Assembly: GCA_012934845.2 (NCBI GenBank)
Contig: WNNJ02000794.1
Coordinates: 62,001-126,000, forward strand
Length of the DNA: 64,000 nucleotides
DNA from: Pomphorhynchus laevis
Taxonomy: Eukaryota; Acanthocephala; Palaeacanthocephala; Echinorhynchida; Pomphorhynchidae
Direction: 5' to 3'
The position numbers and the translations under genes were made by a program. Shown here one piece after another: positions 22,770-34,649 of this stretch (position 1 is the first letter of the stretch; each line of letters opens with the position of its first letter). Under the pieces are notes generated by a model. That model was not told the DNA's origin. It made no database searches and saw only the letters and a list, made by a program, of their open reading frames with translations.

Positions 22770-23116
22770 ATAAGATTACATTACAATCAATTACATTACA
22801 ATTAATAAGAATACAAATTAATTCAATTAATAATACGAATCTTAAGATTACATTATTTGCATTATTGAAGAATAATGCAAATATTATTAAAGTAAAATAT
22901 GAGTATAGTGTAAAATATAATATCACATATATAAACTCAGTTAATTGATATCATTAAATGAAATTTGAACTTTAACACAGGGAATAGAAGCCAGGTCGAT
23001 AGCGATATATGCAAAATTTCTTACCGCCAGATGAAACTAGTTTCCACAATACAACTATAAATTTAAAACTTGATTTTCTGATTACACTTATCCAAAAAGA
23101 ACTTTACAATTATTCT
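22770..23116 (-). repeat. tRNA-Glu repeat, body of copy 1
   Basis: About 350 bp directly downstream of the tRNA gene on its strand. It contains the perfect hairpin TTTGCATTATT-GAAG-AATAATGCAAA, an ACTCAGTTAATTGAT palindrome and TTACAAT-type tail units. Essentially the same body follows the tRNA at 51658-51729 and the truncated tRNA at 27822-27850, and a headless copy is at 23200-23440. The arrangement of tRNA head, body and simple tail resembles a SINE, but the head is an unaltered tRNA gene. Confidence 0.7.
23094..23098 (-). terminator. Pol III terminator of tRNA-Glu copy 1
   Basis: A run of five T on the minus strand about 20 bases after the tRNA 3' end. Confidence 0.6.
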
Positions 23117-23188
23117 TTCCCACACCGGGAATCGAACCCGGGCCGCCGGCGTGAGAGGCCGGAATCCTAACCACTAGACCATATGGGA
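23117..23188 (-). tRNA. tRNA-Glu (CTC), copy 1
   Basis: 72 nt with a complete cloverleaf. The acceptor stem TCCCATA/TGTGGGA has all seven pairs counting one T-G, with discriminator A. The D-arm region GGTCTAGTGGTTAGGA is the A box. The anticodon stem is CCGGC/GCCGG with loop CTCTCAC, giving anticodon CTC. The T arm CCGGG-TTCGATT-CCCGG includes the B box GGTTCGATTCC. A T5 run lies 19-23 bases downstream. It is base-for-base identical to the copy at 51658-51729. There is no intron. By fold it should be functional, although it lies in a dispersed repeat. Confidence 0.95.
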
Positions 23189-23199
23189 TTACATCAAAT

Positions 23200-23440
23200 T
23201 AAAGATTACATCAAATTACAATTAATAAGATCACATTACATTACAATCAATTACATTACAATTAATAAGAATACAAATTAATAAATAAGAACACGAATCT
23301 TAAGATTACATTATTTGCATTATTGAAGAATAATGCAAATATTATTAAAGTAAAATATGAGTATAGTGTAAAATATAATATCACATATATAAACTCAGTT
23401 AATTGATATCATTAAATGAAATTTAATCATATAATTAACT
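23200..23440 (-). repeat. tRNA-Glu repeat body without the tRNA, direct copy
   Basis: It repeats the body of copy 1, including the TTTGCATTATT hairpin and the TAAACTCAGTTAATTGATATC string. It stops before the section next to the tRNA. It lies in the same orientation, about 430 bases away, so the unit was partly duplicated in tandem. Confidence 0.75.
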
Positions 23441-26400
23441 TATCATTAAATTTGCCATTAAATATGCAGATTAAAATATTTAAAAGATGATCATCTGGCA
23501 AAAATAAGTTGTGAACTAACATTTACGAATATTTATGAATTGCACTAAAAATTCAATTAGCTGCATCCATATTAATTTTTTTAACGGAGATATTTAAAAA
23601 ATTTTAAATATCGCTAATTTTTTGGACAGTGCTTGAATAATAAAACTTATTTAAATAATAAAAATGCATTTCAACTACATGATATCAAGAAAACCTAATT
23701 TAAACAAATTTATATCTGTATTATTTTGATAAATCCGTAAGTTGATAAGGACTCCATTTTTCAAAAACATTTAAATTCTTTCGTGATCAGCAATTTAAAC
23801 TAATTTAATTTTTAAATTTAATTTTTAAATTTGAATGATTAATGCAGTAGAATTTAAGAATCCACTAAAATTCGATCTTGTCTGCTATGTGGTTCATATT
23901 AATTAAACAAATCGGTGTTCGTATTATCTAAGTTGATAAATTTGTACATACATTACAATTGAAATTATAAAATATATCAAACATTTCAATTGTTACCATT
24001 TAAATACTTCGTATATTATTTATTAATCAATAAAAAATATTTGTATTTTGAACTATACATAAATGTAAAGATTTTAATATCGTAATCTTAACATTTTGTA
24101 TATTCCAGATTTTTTATAATCCAGATTTTTAACACTCTTTATGAGACAAATTTAGTAATCACCAAATTGTTCTATCAATTTAACAATAAAATCAATTTAA
24201 CTAAACACACTTCTTCACGTATTAAGTCACTACTAAATGTTGTACTTTTGGTATATGCTAATTATTTAAATGCAGATTCCTTCAATGATTTTATAAAAAA
24301 ATTATACGTTATTCATTATATTACAACATTGAAATACTATTAATACCTAAATATTTGATAGATTCAAATATTAGATTAGCTAATTCAGATTCACTGACTA
24401 GTCAAATATTATTCTACAGATTAAATTAAAAAATATCACAGACTAATTTACTTTACAATTTACAGTAAATATTTAACATTAAAAATTGAGAGTATTTTAT
24501 TGCTCAATTTATATTCTCAATTTAAATTCTGACTTTTTATAATCCAGATTTCTTACACTCTTCATGGGCCAAATTTCGTAATAATCTTTGCTATTCATTT
24601 TTATAATCTTTTTTAACTAAGTTAATTTTAATTACTTAGTATAATGGAACCGTTGAATTGACTAAATAAATTCTTCGAACAAACAGACTGATAAAAATAA
24701 TTTATAGGTCACTGTTAACAAATATAATCATTTAAAGTATATTTCGTGTATTATTATTACAAATTAATAATATCATATTTATATTATATTAATATTATAA
24801 TATTATATAATAATATTATATAATATTATATTAATATTAAATATTATAATAATATTATATAATTTTATATTTTATGACTGCTTCATTAGAAAGCCTCTTT
24901 TGGAAATATTTCGGCTAACACGTTTTACTAACAATTAGAAAAATAAATGTTCAAATTGTACATGTGCTTAAATTGTACATATTTCGTAAACGAACATATT
25001 TCGTAAACGAAAACGACACAATAATTAATTATACATTGGAAATTATAATCTTTTGTAGTTAGAAGCTAAACTTTTGAAACAAACTGAAGCTGTTATCTTT
25101 TATCTATACATTTGAATCTCTTGAATTACCTGCAGCGTTTATTTCTTTAATCAAAGTTGAATATATATAGTTTCAATAAATAAATGATTTTCTAAACTCC
25201 AGAGTAAAAAGTCTTAAGTATTAGAGCCAGTTATCCCTTAGATTAGTACAAAAAAAACAAATAACCATTAGATGGTAGTACTAAAATGGTCTTACTATGA
25301 TTTTTTTAAATGAATTAATTACTTTTTTGCTTACAAAATTCGATGCATAAAATAAATTCAATTATTAAAAAGATCAAATGTTCGAAGTTACGTTTGTTGT
25401 GAAGCAATGTGGTTGACATTTTTTACTATTTAATCGGGTGTTAATTTAGATGATTAAATGTAGCATTTGCAGTGTTGAAGATGTAAAATTTAATTTACGT
25501 TAATGCCAATTTTCTTCCATCCAATTTAAGTATACAAGAATATTTGCAGTTAAACTTAATCGAATTTGTTAATAATGTCAGAAAAAACATGGTTTTATAA
25601 AAATGCATAAAAAGTTATAGCAATTATTAACAGAACGTTTTTCTAAGAGTTGCATATTACATTGCTTGAATTAAACTTTAATAATACATCCCTAAATATC
25701 AAGTCTTAAATACTCCCATTTTTCAATTAAAAAAGAAACATTGTTCAAAGATGAAAATAACATAAATGTGCTCCATAATAAGCCAATAAAATACAGTAAT
25801 GTGTTTCATATTTATAACTTTGTATTAAAGCAACATAAACGGTCCTTAGTAAGTCGGATAAATCGATTTAGCTTAGCATAATTATCCATCAAATCGTTAC
25901 TTTTGATGTGTAATTTCCTTGCTAAAAATACTACATTTACAGCATAATACATTTTCACAAAAAAAATCTTCAGCACGATTGATTTAAAAAAGTTTTCTAA
26001 GCAATTACGCAATTTTGGATGATGACCAATAAACTTAAAATAAACTTAAAATTTGAAATTTTAAGTTTATAAAATGTATGTACTTTAAGTGTATAACATG
26101 ACTGAATTTTTAAACATTTGAATGAAATAAGTATATTTATTCATTTCTTCATTAGAAGAAATAAATATACTACAAATTGTCTTAAAAACAGTTAAAAACA
26201 CAAATAGCATTAAGACACAAACACAAATGGCCTTAAAAATGTGGATAAGAGATTAAACATTAATCGGCATTAGTGGTTTCAACAAATTTATTCATTTTTT
26301 ACCTTTATTCACTTTTTGTTTATTCACTTTTTGCTCTAAAATAAGAGTTTCTTGTAATATGAATTTTTGGAATCTTTTTATCCAGAAAAATCTTGACTAA

Positions 26401-26480
26401 AAAACTTAGTTTTTTTAAAGTATCGCATCACTTTTTTATACTGTGCATGATGGGAAAATAAATAATTGTTTTTATCTATT
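23441..26480. other. AT-rich DNA with fragments of repeat R, no gene seen
   Basis: 23450-23640 resembles the middle of repeat R (GATGATCATCTGGCAAAAAT, CTGCATCCATAT). 24045-24115 is another R fragment. ATAATATTAT-type low complexity fills 24770-24865. The rest holds no frame with coding character; the small minus frame at 25812-26012 has no signature. Confidence 0.6.
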
Positions 26481-26504
26481 TACATGTTAAAGATAATAAT
26501 AAAA

Positions 26505-26815
26505 ACAAAAATAATAAATAGATCTAGCAGAAGCCGGATCAGTAGCTACGGAAGCTGAAGGCATAAATAGAATAAAGTACAAGGGAATTTCAGCACTAGG
26601 GATAGATTTCATTCCCATAGCTATCGAAACCACTGGTGAGATGGGGAAGGAAGCATCTAACTTCTTCTGTTTGCTCAGCAAAAAGCTTCGCCGATTTGTA
26701 GACGACTCGCGGACTTGCTCTTCCTAATGCAACATATAAGTACTGCCATACAAATTGGCAATATTGCATCAGTTGTGGCCTCGCTTATAGAACACTGAAT
26801 GCAATTAAACGCCTA
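26505..26815 (+). mobile_element. C-terminal fragment of the QQGDPLGP-type RT protein
   Basis: A plus-strand reading gives LAEAGSVATEAEGINRIKY, then IDFIPIAIETTGEMGKEAS, then LSKKLRRFVDDSRTCSS. After one frame change comes LMQHISTAIQIGNIASV. The order A-E-x-x-K-x-x-K-Y, then P-I-A-x-E-T-x-G, then L-x-Q-R-x-x-x-A-I-Q-R-G-N is that of the C-terminal domain of such proteins. It is only about 100 codons long, and the RT portion is absent. Confidence 0.65.
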
Positions 26816-27285
26816 CACCACAAAGACATAACGTTATGCATTTTGCTTGCACATTATTACAATTATAGTAAAATATAACTTTTTTTATAAAAAAATTAAT
26901 GACATTAAAAATTATTAATTTTTATTAAAAATTATTAATGACACAAAAAAGTTTTTATATTTTTTGTTTTTAAGCTTTTCTGTTTTTCAGCAGTAAAATG
27001 TGCTTCATTCCTTAGAATTCATGATGACCTGGCCCACCAGCAAACTACCGCGAGACCTTGCGACGATCAATTCTGGGTTTGTCACACCCAATGTCATAAT
27101 AGTGGCGTACAATTGTTGAAAGTTGCGAAATATAGCGATTAAGAAATATTTAAATTCGTTCCGGATAACACTTTCTTTAAAAAAGGGGTAGCCCCTAAGT
27201 AGCCAAGGTGCACCTGGAGCTCACCTGAAATATCTACCTTTAGCATATGTTGGCCCGTTTTAACGGACACTAACTCTCTCAAAAA
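26816..27285. other. Intergenic stretch, partly GC-richer, no gene identified
   Basis: 27030-27280 is less AT-rich and may be the far 3' portion of the LINE relic that follows on the minus strand. I could not match it residue by residue. Confidence 0.4.
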
Positions 27286-27659
27286 CTCGCTTAAATTTAT
27301 TCTAGTCGAATTTGAAAAGCTAGTTCATCGAAGTGGTGAGCATCGGGTGTCTTCCTCGAGGTGTGAAGAAAGGGAATGTTTAGTTTACATAATTGTTGAA
27401 AATATATTTTGTCCTTTTCTGGTTGCAAGAGAGAGCTATTAAAATAAACACTAGTCTTAGAAGAATTTAAAAGGACATTAGATGGGGATGACCTGTCTTT
27501 TAATATTTGAAGAATTAGCTTATTTTCGTGATAATATATTTGCAGTGTCCTAAAATCAGGGAAATGATTATACCATGTATCATCATGGTATACTACTAAA
27601 TATTGATCGCAAAGATGTTTGAAGATAATTATAGTAACGACTAACAACAAGTTTGGAAA

Positions 27660-28285
27660 AACTTGTTGTTATATAAACTTGTTGTTATAAACATTCATAA
27701 ATGTTAGTTTCCACCTCATTTTTGCCAGATGATCATCTTTTAGATATTTTAATCTGCATATTAAATTGATAATATAGCAAATTTAATGATAAGGAAATAT
27801 TAATAGCATTATAATCGAACCGGCCCGTGTTCGATTCCCGGTGTGGGAAAGAATAATTGTAAAGTCCTTTTTGGATAAGTGTAATCAGAAAATCAAGTTT
27901 TAAATTTATAGTTGTATTGTGGAAACTAGTTTCATCTGGCGGTAAGAAATTTTGCATATATCGCTATCGACCTGGCTTCTATTCCCTGTGTTAAAGTTCA
28001 AATTTCATTTAATGATATCAATTAACTGAGTTTATATATGTGATATTATATTTTACACTATACTCATATTTTACTTTAATAATATTTGCATTATCCTTCA
28101 ATAATGCAAATAATGTAATCTTAAGATTCGTATTATTAATTGAATTAATTTGTATTCTTATTAATTGTAATGTAATTGATTGTAATGTAATCTTATTAAT
28201 TCAATCAAATCTTATATGATTATTTATTAAATTTTTCCATTTTTTGATCCAGCTTCAATAATTTTTATAAATAATAGATCATTAC
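27660..28285 (+). repeat. tRNA-Glu repeat, third copy, inserted in the LINE relic
   Basis: The plus-strand order is: R-like sequence (GATGATCATCTTTTAGATATT), a tRNA 3' half, then the same body as at 22770-23116, and the TTTGATCCAGCTTCAATAATT end near 28244. The hairpin here reads TTTGCATTATCCTTCAATAATGCAAA, one base off perfect. Both ends interrupt LINE reading, so the whole unit moved together. Confidence 0.7.
27822..27850 (+). pseudogene. Truncated tRNA-Glu (3' third only)
   Basis: CGGCCC-G-TGTTCGATTCCCGGTGTGGGAA equals the variable loop, T arm and acceptor 3' strand of the intact genes with one change (GGG to GTG in the T stem). The 5' two thirds are missing, so it cannot fold as a tRNA. 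The T5 run downstream is kept. Confidence 0.85.
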
Positions 28286-28970
28286 CAATAATGGGGTAGA
28301 AATGAGTAATATTAAGGCCATTTTCGTAGTAGAAGCGCTTGATACACAATCATGCTTAAGAAAAGCGAGAAATCTAAAAGAGCAGATTATAAATACAAAA
28401 GAATGTTGTTAAATGCATCAGAAAAGTCGACAAATACAGTGACATTTAACTAAAACTATTTCCTACACAACAAATGTGCATCATTAACAGCCGTATTAAC
28501 AGAGTCCACTAACATATCAATGAAAACTAGGAAGTATTAAAGAAATGATATTTATAATTAATAATATAAATATTGAATACTAAATGATATTTTCGATTGA
28601 CATGTCCTTATGGATATATTAATGCTGAAGATATCTATTTAGAGCTAGTAGCGATCTCTTCTCTGAATGACTGTCAATAGCTGCACACACAAATGCAGGG
28701 CGAAAAAGACTGATTAAATTTTTATGGGACGCCATAATTTAAGATATTTGTCACTGACAGATCCTAACATCTGAACCCAAAAGAGAGAGAGAGCTTGCGG
28801 AGAGGTATTAACTCTATAACTAAGTTGGGAAATCGACTCCTCAAAAACTTTATCAAGGCCTATTGAGCCAATCCAATTCGATGATTTCTTCTTCTAACTC
28901 ACAAACTTTTGGTTTTTGAATAACTTCCAAATAGAAGATTGAGAGTACACGCTGCTAAATTATTTAGAAT

Positions 28971-30140
28971 AATAAAATTGTCTTACAATGAATAAAAAAT
29001 AAAACTGAATAAATTCAAAAATATAAAATGATTACTTTACTATAAACATCAAGTATTAAATATAGACGACAAATGTCCCATTTGTCGTCTGTATTTGTCG
29101 AAAATGGGACATTTTCGCGTAAATAAATTAATTAAGTAAATAAATTAATTTAATTGTTTTTATTAATAACATTATTTATTATTTTTGATTATTTTATTAT
29201 TTTTATTGTTGCATGAATATTATCTGAGAATATTAACTGTTTATTGTTGAATATTATTTTACTCTTTAGTTAAAATAAAGAGTTTTAATATTTTTAATAG
29301 TGTTTACTATATAATGTTTAATTGTAGTTGAGTTTAAACGCAGCCGATTTCAAGTTAATTTTATTGAAGTATTTATATTTTAATAAAATATGAAATTAAT
29401 AAGATTTTACTACATAAACGAGCATTGTCCGGGACTCATTTAAGTTTTTAAAACATCAGTTACAAGAAAGAAATAAACTTTCACAACATTAACCTTATCA
29501 ACCTACTTGTTTCGGCATTGAGAAATAATTTTAATTTGGATTCTATTATTCTAAAACATATTTACTTCAATGTGTACAGGCATTTATTTAAAATTTAAAC
29601 GTTGAGTTTAAATATGACTTATAATTGACAAAATATAAATGGAAGCATGTAATGATCAAATAAATCGATTTCGCATTCTTATTTTGCTAGGTTTTACAAG
29701 TCTTATTAGCTATTATAACTTCAATTTCATTCTCTGTTTTGTATAAAATATATTTTAACATTTTGCTATAAAAACATCGGTATTGCGAATTAGATCGACA
29801 ACTACGCTGTTTTGCTAGGAATCGTTATAGTTTTGCAATATAATTAAAAACAACTAAATATCGATCAGAGGCACTAAATCAACATCTCTAAAAACTGCTA
29901 CATAAGAAAAATTCGTTTTTGCTTACATTGAAAAAACTTTTTTCGTTATTTCGTCAATTGCTAACTCAGCTATTTTTGAATATTTAAACTAACGAATGAA
30001 ATACACTCAATTTTAGTTAATTTATGCTATCTAAAGTGAATGCAATTGATTTAATTGCATAAATTTTTTTATGCAAACGTTACGCATATAAAACTAAACG
30101 GAGACGTTACGCACATAGCTAAACAGAAGACATTTCTTAA
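28971..30140. other. AT-rich non-coding DNA
   Basis: No gene seen. One small hairpin is present at about 29071-29113 (AATGTCCCATTTGTCG ... CGAAAATGGGACATTTT). Confidence 0.6.
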
Positions 30141-32180
30141 AAACGTTTTCTGTTTGTAAAAAATTCATTCCCACGTTTTGTCTTAATTAGGCTATTATAT
30201 CAGGAAATTGCATTCATATGTATAGTTGACTAATGCATTAAGATTTATAAACGATAGGTTACCAAAACATTGTTTTGTAAAGTACTCTAGTTTCTTTCAA
30301 ATATATAAAATTCATAGGTAAGTTTAATGAATTCACATTTTAATAAATCCAAAATTCTAAGCAATTCACATTTATATCATTAATTTCCAAAATTCGGGGT
30401 TTTCAGTATTCTCATAAATACAATGCTTGGTAATGCATTGATATGATAATTCAAACTCAACTGATTTATACGATAAAAATTATCAAATAATATATTAATC
30501 ATTTTTGTATCAAAATGCCATTCCCAGAAAAAAGAAATTGAATATTTCTTCGATATTTCGTTCGCTAACCGCGGACATTATCAAGAAGTATCTGAAACAA
30601 TAAAACAAGTTAAGTTACAATGTATGAAAAACAAAATCATTTTGGACATTCAAATTTGGTTCGAGGATCTTTATAGCGACAGCCTCCATAACTAATCGGC
30701 GTTTTAAGTTAGGCTCGGAAATCAAAACTGACACATTGTCAAAGTCGATGTCATGCCCAGTTTGATGAGCATGGTCTGCTAATGCCGACTGCGCTGATGT
30801 TGTGAGTGCCTTCTTATGTTCTTTTAATCTAGTTGTTAGAGTACGTCCAGTTTGTCCAATGTATATGCTTATACAATCCCTACACCCAACCTTGTACACT
30901 ACACCCATCTTATCAAAATAAGTTCTTCTTGGTTTGGTGACTAGTGCATCAAGATGATATCTACATCGGGTACCATAAAACATTTTTAATGGTAATCCTG
31001 ACTGGAAAACGAATCTGTTTATTTTATTAAGAATATCCTCACTTAAACTACCCATTGCGGGAATATAAAATCAGTGTTTCAATTTTTGAGGTCCAATTAA
31101 GTTGGATTGCGCGGAAGTGTGAATGCGTTCTTTTGTTTTCTTAATTATTCTATGTAAGATATCTATTGGGTAGCCTAGAGATGTAAATATTCTCAAGACT
31201 TTGCTTAATTCGGCGTTTAGATAAATTTCTTTGTTACAAATTCGATACGCTCTTAAACAGAAGCCACGAAACACACCTAGTTTTGTTGATGCCGAATGAC
31301 TGCTGTCCCAAGGAATATACAAGCTAGTTTCTGTAGCTTTTCTGAATACTTTAGTGACGGAGACATCAGTGGTCAAAACTTCGCAATCTAGGAATGGTAA
31401 AAACTAGTTAGAAGGTCAGGTAATTGTCACTTCTATTCGAGGATTCAATGAATTGAAAATTCTAACAAAATCATCTGCTTTATCACGACTTTCTGGCCAA
31501 ATAACAAATATATCATCGATGTAACGATAAAATGCGATAGGTCGTATATCACAACGGCTTATAGCCTCTTCCTCTAACTTTTGCATGTACAGGTCAGCCA
31601 AGGCGGGGCCGATTGGTGATCCCATAGCTACACCAAAAAGTTGTTTATATATAATGCTATCAAAGGTAAAGTTCGTTGTACATGCTAACTGGAATAATCT
31701 CCTACATTTAACCAAATGTTCACTATCTGTCCAAGGGGATCCGAGTTTTGATATCGCAAAGTCGACAGCATCATCTACTGACACATTAGTAAATAGTGAT
31801 TCCACATCTAGTGTGACAATTACATACGTTATCTGATTTAAGTCTAGTGCTCTCAATTTGTTAACAAAATCAGTAGTATTTAGCACTTTCGTAGGAATTG
31901 ACATCACAATAGGTTTTAGCAAACTTGACAAGAACTTACCTACACCATAGTTAAATGCATATTTCATTGACACAATAGGACGTAAGGGACAGTCTAGCTT
32001 ATGGATTTTGGGCAAACCGTACATGTAAGGTACAAGAGGATCGGATGGAAACATTTGGAGATATTCTACACGCGTGATCAATCCTTTTGAAGCGAAGTAT
32101 TTAAGTAGTGTTACCAATTCACGTGCCCACGCTTTTGCCGTATTTCTTAAAGAAGGTTCAAATGTGGATGTATCTCCCAG
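30141..32180 (-). mobile_element. Penelope-like retroelement (RT plus C-terminal GIY-YIG), 5' truncated
   Basis: The RT frame is open from the junction at 32180 down to about 31416: PYMYGLPKIHK near 32020, PLRPIVS, TLDVESLFTNV (about 31800), VAMGSPIGPALADLY (about 31600), and a catalytic YRYIDDIFVIW box (about 31495-31530). 31376-31071 is the thumb/connector. 31055-30615 is the nuclease: GVVYKVGCRDCISIYIGQTG (about 30850-30905), L-x-x-R-L-K-E-H, then ALADHAHQTGH, and E-A at the catalytic Glu position. The three stretches lie end to end with only two interruptions, so it is a fairly young copy. The N-terminal part is missing. The 3' UTR carries a hammerhead-like core at 30551-30585 and runs to about 30141. 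Confidence 0.85.
30551..30585 (-). ncRNA. Hammerhead-like core in the PLE 3' UTR
   Basis: CTTGATAATG, a stem II of GTCCGC...GCGAAC with one mismatch, then GAAATATCG. The first box departs from CTGANGA, so this is a degenerate version. An exact mirror lies at 32411-32445. Confidence 0.45.
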
Positions 32181-32855
32181 AAGAAGGCACTCACAACATC
32201 AGCGCAGTCGGCATTAGCAGACCATGCTCATCAAACTGGGCATGACATCGACTTTGACAATGTGTCAGTTTTGATTTCCGAGCCTAACTTAAAACGCCGA
32301 TTAGTTATGGAGGCTGTCGCTATAAAGATCCTCGAACCAAATTTGAATGTCCAAAATGATTTTGTTTTTCATACATTGTAACTTAACTTGTTTTATTGTT
32401 TCAGATACTTCTTGATAATGTCCGCGGTTAGCGAACGAAATATCGAAGAAATATTCAATTTCTTTTTTCTGGGAATGGCATTTTGATACAAAAATGATTA
32501 ATATATTATTTGATAATTTTTATCGTATAAATCAGTTGAGTTTGAATTATCATATCAATGCATTACCAAGCATTGTATTTATGAGAATACTGAAAACCCC
32601 GAATTTTGGAAATTAATGATATAAATGTGAATTGCTTAGAATTTTGGATTTATTAAAATGTGAATTCATTAAACTTACATATGAATTTTATATATTCGAA
32701 AGAAACTAGAGTACTTTACAAAACAATGTTTTGGTAACCTATCGTTTATAAATCTTAATGCATTAGTCAACTATACATATGAATGCAATTTCCTGATATA
32801 ATAGCCTAATTAAGACAAAACGTGGGAATGAATTTTATTACAGACAAAAAACATT
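32181..32855 (+). mobile_element. Inverted copy of the PLE 3' end, joined to the PLE 5' side
   Basis: 32181-32855 is the reverse complement of 30141-30815 with very few changes; paired positions sum to 62996. It carries the last about 70 codons of the GIY-YIG frame, the 3' UTR and the hammerhead-like core. The junction at 32180/32181 is abrupt. PLEs are known for such partial inverted copies at the 5' side, so both parts probably arose in one insertion event. Confidence 0.85.
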
Positions 32856-33910
32856 TTATACAAATAACTATATGTGTAACGTTTGCATTAAATTACGTAT
32901 GCAATTAAAGTAATTGCCTTTAACGCAATTTAATTTTTAATTAGATAACACAAAATTTACCATTTTTTCCAAGTAACTTTAATTTCGCATATGGTGCTTT
33001 AAATTGAGAATATTTTAGACACTTTAAGACGATTAGACAATTTTATAACTTTCTACACTATATATGTAAAACGCAACTACATATATTCAAGGGTAAAAAA
33101 ATATCAAGATGATGATGTTATACTTTTCTGACGAAACATTGAGCAATAATTTTTATGGTGTAGTATATAATAACCGAAGTTTACAACTACAAAAAAGTTG
33201 ACACTATTTTTTCATTTTACTGACAAAATCAATCTACGAAAAGTAAAAGATTATACTTGTATGAATGAAAAATCGCTTTTCAATCTCGATTATATGAAAA
33301 ATCACTCGATTCAGCTATCTTTTCACTTAGGCATTACAACAAATTTAATTATTACCCATTTAGAATGCTACTTTTTAACCAAGAATATACCGAATATATT
33401 AAATAACTAGTTGAGTGAAATACGCGTTAGACAAAAAGGTTCGTTTATACGGAAGTTAACAATTTCAATGTAGCGTAACATCATACTGCTACTTCACCAA
33501 GTGATCCTTGTATATCAAAATGTTGAACCAATCATTGTGAAATTCAATATGCACTGACATTACATGCACTGCGCTTTCATATGTACACAACAAAATAGTT
33601 TAAAGTTTAAACATTTTTCTGCGCTGTACATAACAAATCCGTGTTAGAACTATTGAAGTTTTGTCGTCTAGATTTTTTAAGATTTAGCGAAAATGATGTC
33701 TAGACTTTTGAAATGTGAAGGAAAATGTTACTTATAGTTTATGAATAAAATGTGCTTACAAATAAAGATAATTTAGCTTGTGGATGGAATTACTATTCCA
33801 TTTATAAATTGAACCAATAAAATAAATTTAGTAGAAACAAAATAAATTGTTTATTTTGTTAAACATTTGATGAATATAAAAATATCATTTAAAGATACCA
33901 TTTATAAATA
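32856..33910. other. AT-rich DNA, no gene identified
   Basis: The frame at 33198-33410 (70 aa) lacks family signatures, and no splice or promoter context supports it. Confidence 0.55.
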
Positions 33911-33914
33911 CGTC

Positions 33915-34470
33915 ATTGGTATATATTTGTCGCCACTGCTATGTTGAGTCGAGGAATAAAGGCCGAATCCTGATAACATAGCAGTTCCTCCTGATTATAT
34001 ATAATCCTTATTCTGGTACATTTTCTATTATTTATTAGTCAATTCAGAAAACGTGAATTTAATTTTAACTTGATATAAATTATATAGAATATATAAATTA
34101 TACATCATTTTCATGTATTTGGCTCCGCTGCTATGTTGGGTCGAGGAATAGATGACAAATCCTGATAACATAGCAGTTCCTCCTGATGATATCTAATCCT
34201 TATTCTGATAAATTTTCTATTATTTATTAGTCAATTCAGAAAACGTGAATTTAATTTTAACTTGGTATAAATTATATAAAATATATAAATTATACATCAT
34301 TTTCATGTATTTGGCTCCGCTGCTATGTTGGGTCGAGGAATATGGGCCGAAACCTGATAACATAACAGTTTCCCTAGATGCTTCTAATCCTTATTCTGAT
34401 ACATCGTCTGTTATTTATTGGTCAATTCATAAAAATGAGTTGAAAATTCTAGCATTTTAGGTATAAAAAA
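33915..34470 (+). repeat. X repeat, tandem trimer with exact 192-bp period (copies 3-5)
   Basis: The hairpin block begins at 33929, 34121 and 34313, each 192 bases apart. Each unit has the CTGCTATGTT / AACATAGCAG arms, a GTCGAGGAATA loop, TTCCTC with a CTGATGA-like string, and TTATTTATTAGTCAATTCA. The third unit is the most diverged (TTCCCTAGATG). Short AGGCATATACCATTTT direct repeats follow at 34467-34515. Confidence 0.85.
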
Positions 34471-34649
34471 GGCATATACCATTTTAGGCATATACCATTT
34501 TAGGTATATGAAGGTATAGAAGTCAGGAGAAGTTGTTGGCGAAGATAGAACGTAGAAGAATGTTATTTCATCCTACTATGTGATTTTGTATTTTTTATCA
34601 ACTTATGTATGTTCTGTTAAGAAAATATTATTATTATAAAATCGGCTGC

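Larger units (their letters stand above)
27290..28970 (-). mobile_element. LINE relic on the minus strand, split by a tRNA-repeat insertion
   Basis: Reading down the minus strand, 28970-28600 matches the pre-RT part of the 34.65-38.65 kb LINE (S-L-x-F-G-S-Y-S-K-T-K-S-L against the KILKKEKFVCW region, then IGLDKVF-like and ILN strings). 28500-28290 holds a VFVDFSDAFNNI palm motif and YYENGLNITHFYPIIG, parallel to FYEDDPDARQFYPFTG. After the insertion (27660-28285) the frame at 27650-27297 continues with QYLVVYHDDTW, equivalent to QHIVVYADDTT, and NVLLNSSKTSVYFNSS against NLVLNSSKSQVVVFNG. The catalytic box reads HDD rather than ADD. It is old, with many stops. Confidence 0.65.

Noticed and set aside
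24770-24865. ATAATATTAT tract as a CRISPR-like or satellite array
   Set aside because: No fixed unit or unique spacers; simple low-complexity sequence in a eukaryotic genome.
27733-27957. 74-codon minus-strand frame through the truncated tRNA
   Set aside because: It is the antisense reading of the tRNA repeat body; the same reading recurs in non-coding copies.
34245-34460. 71-codon frame near 34.3 kb
   Set aside because: It is a chance frame through the X repeat trimer.
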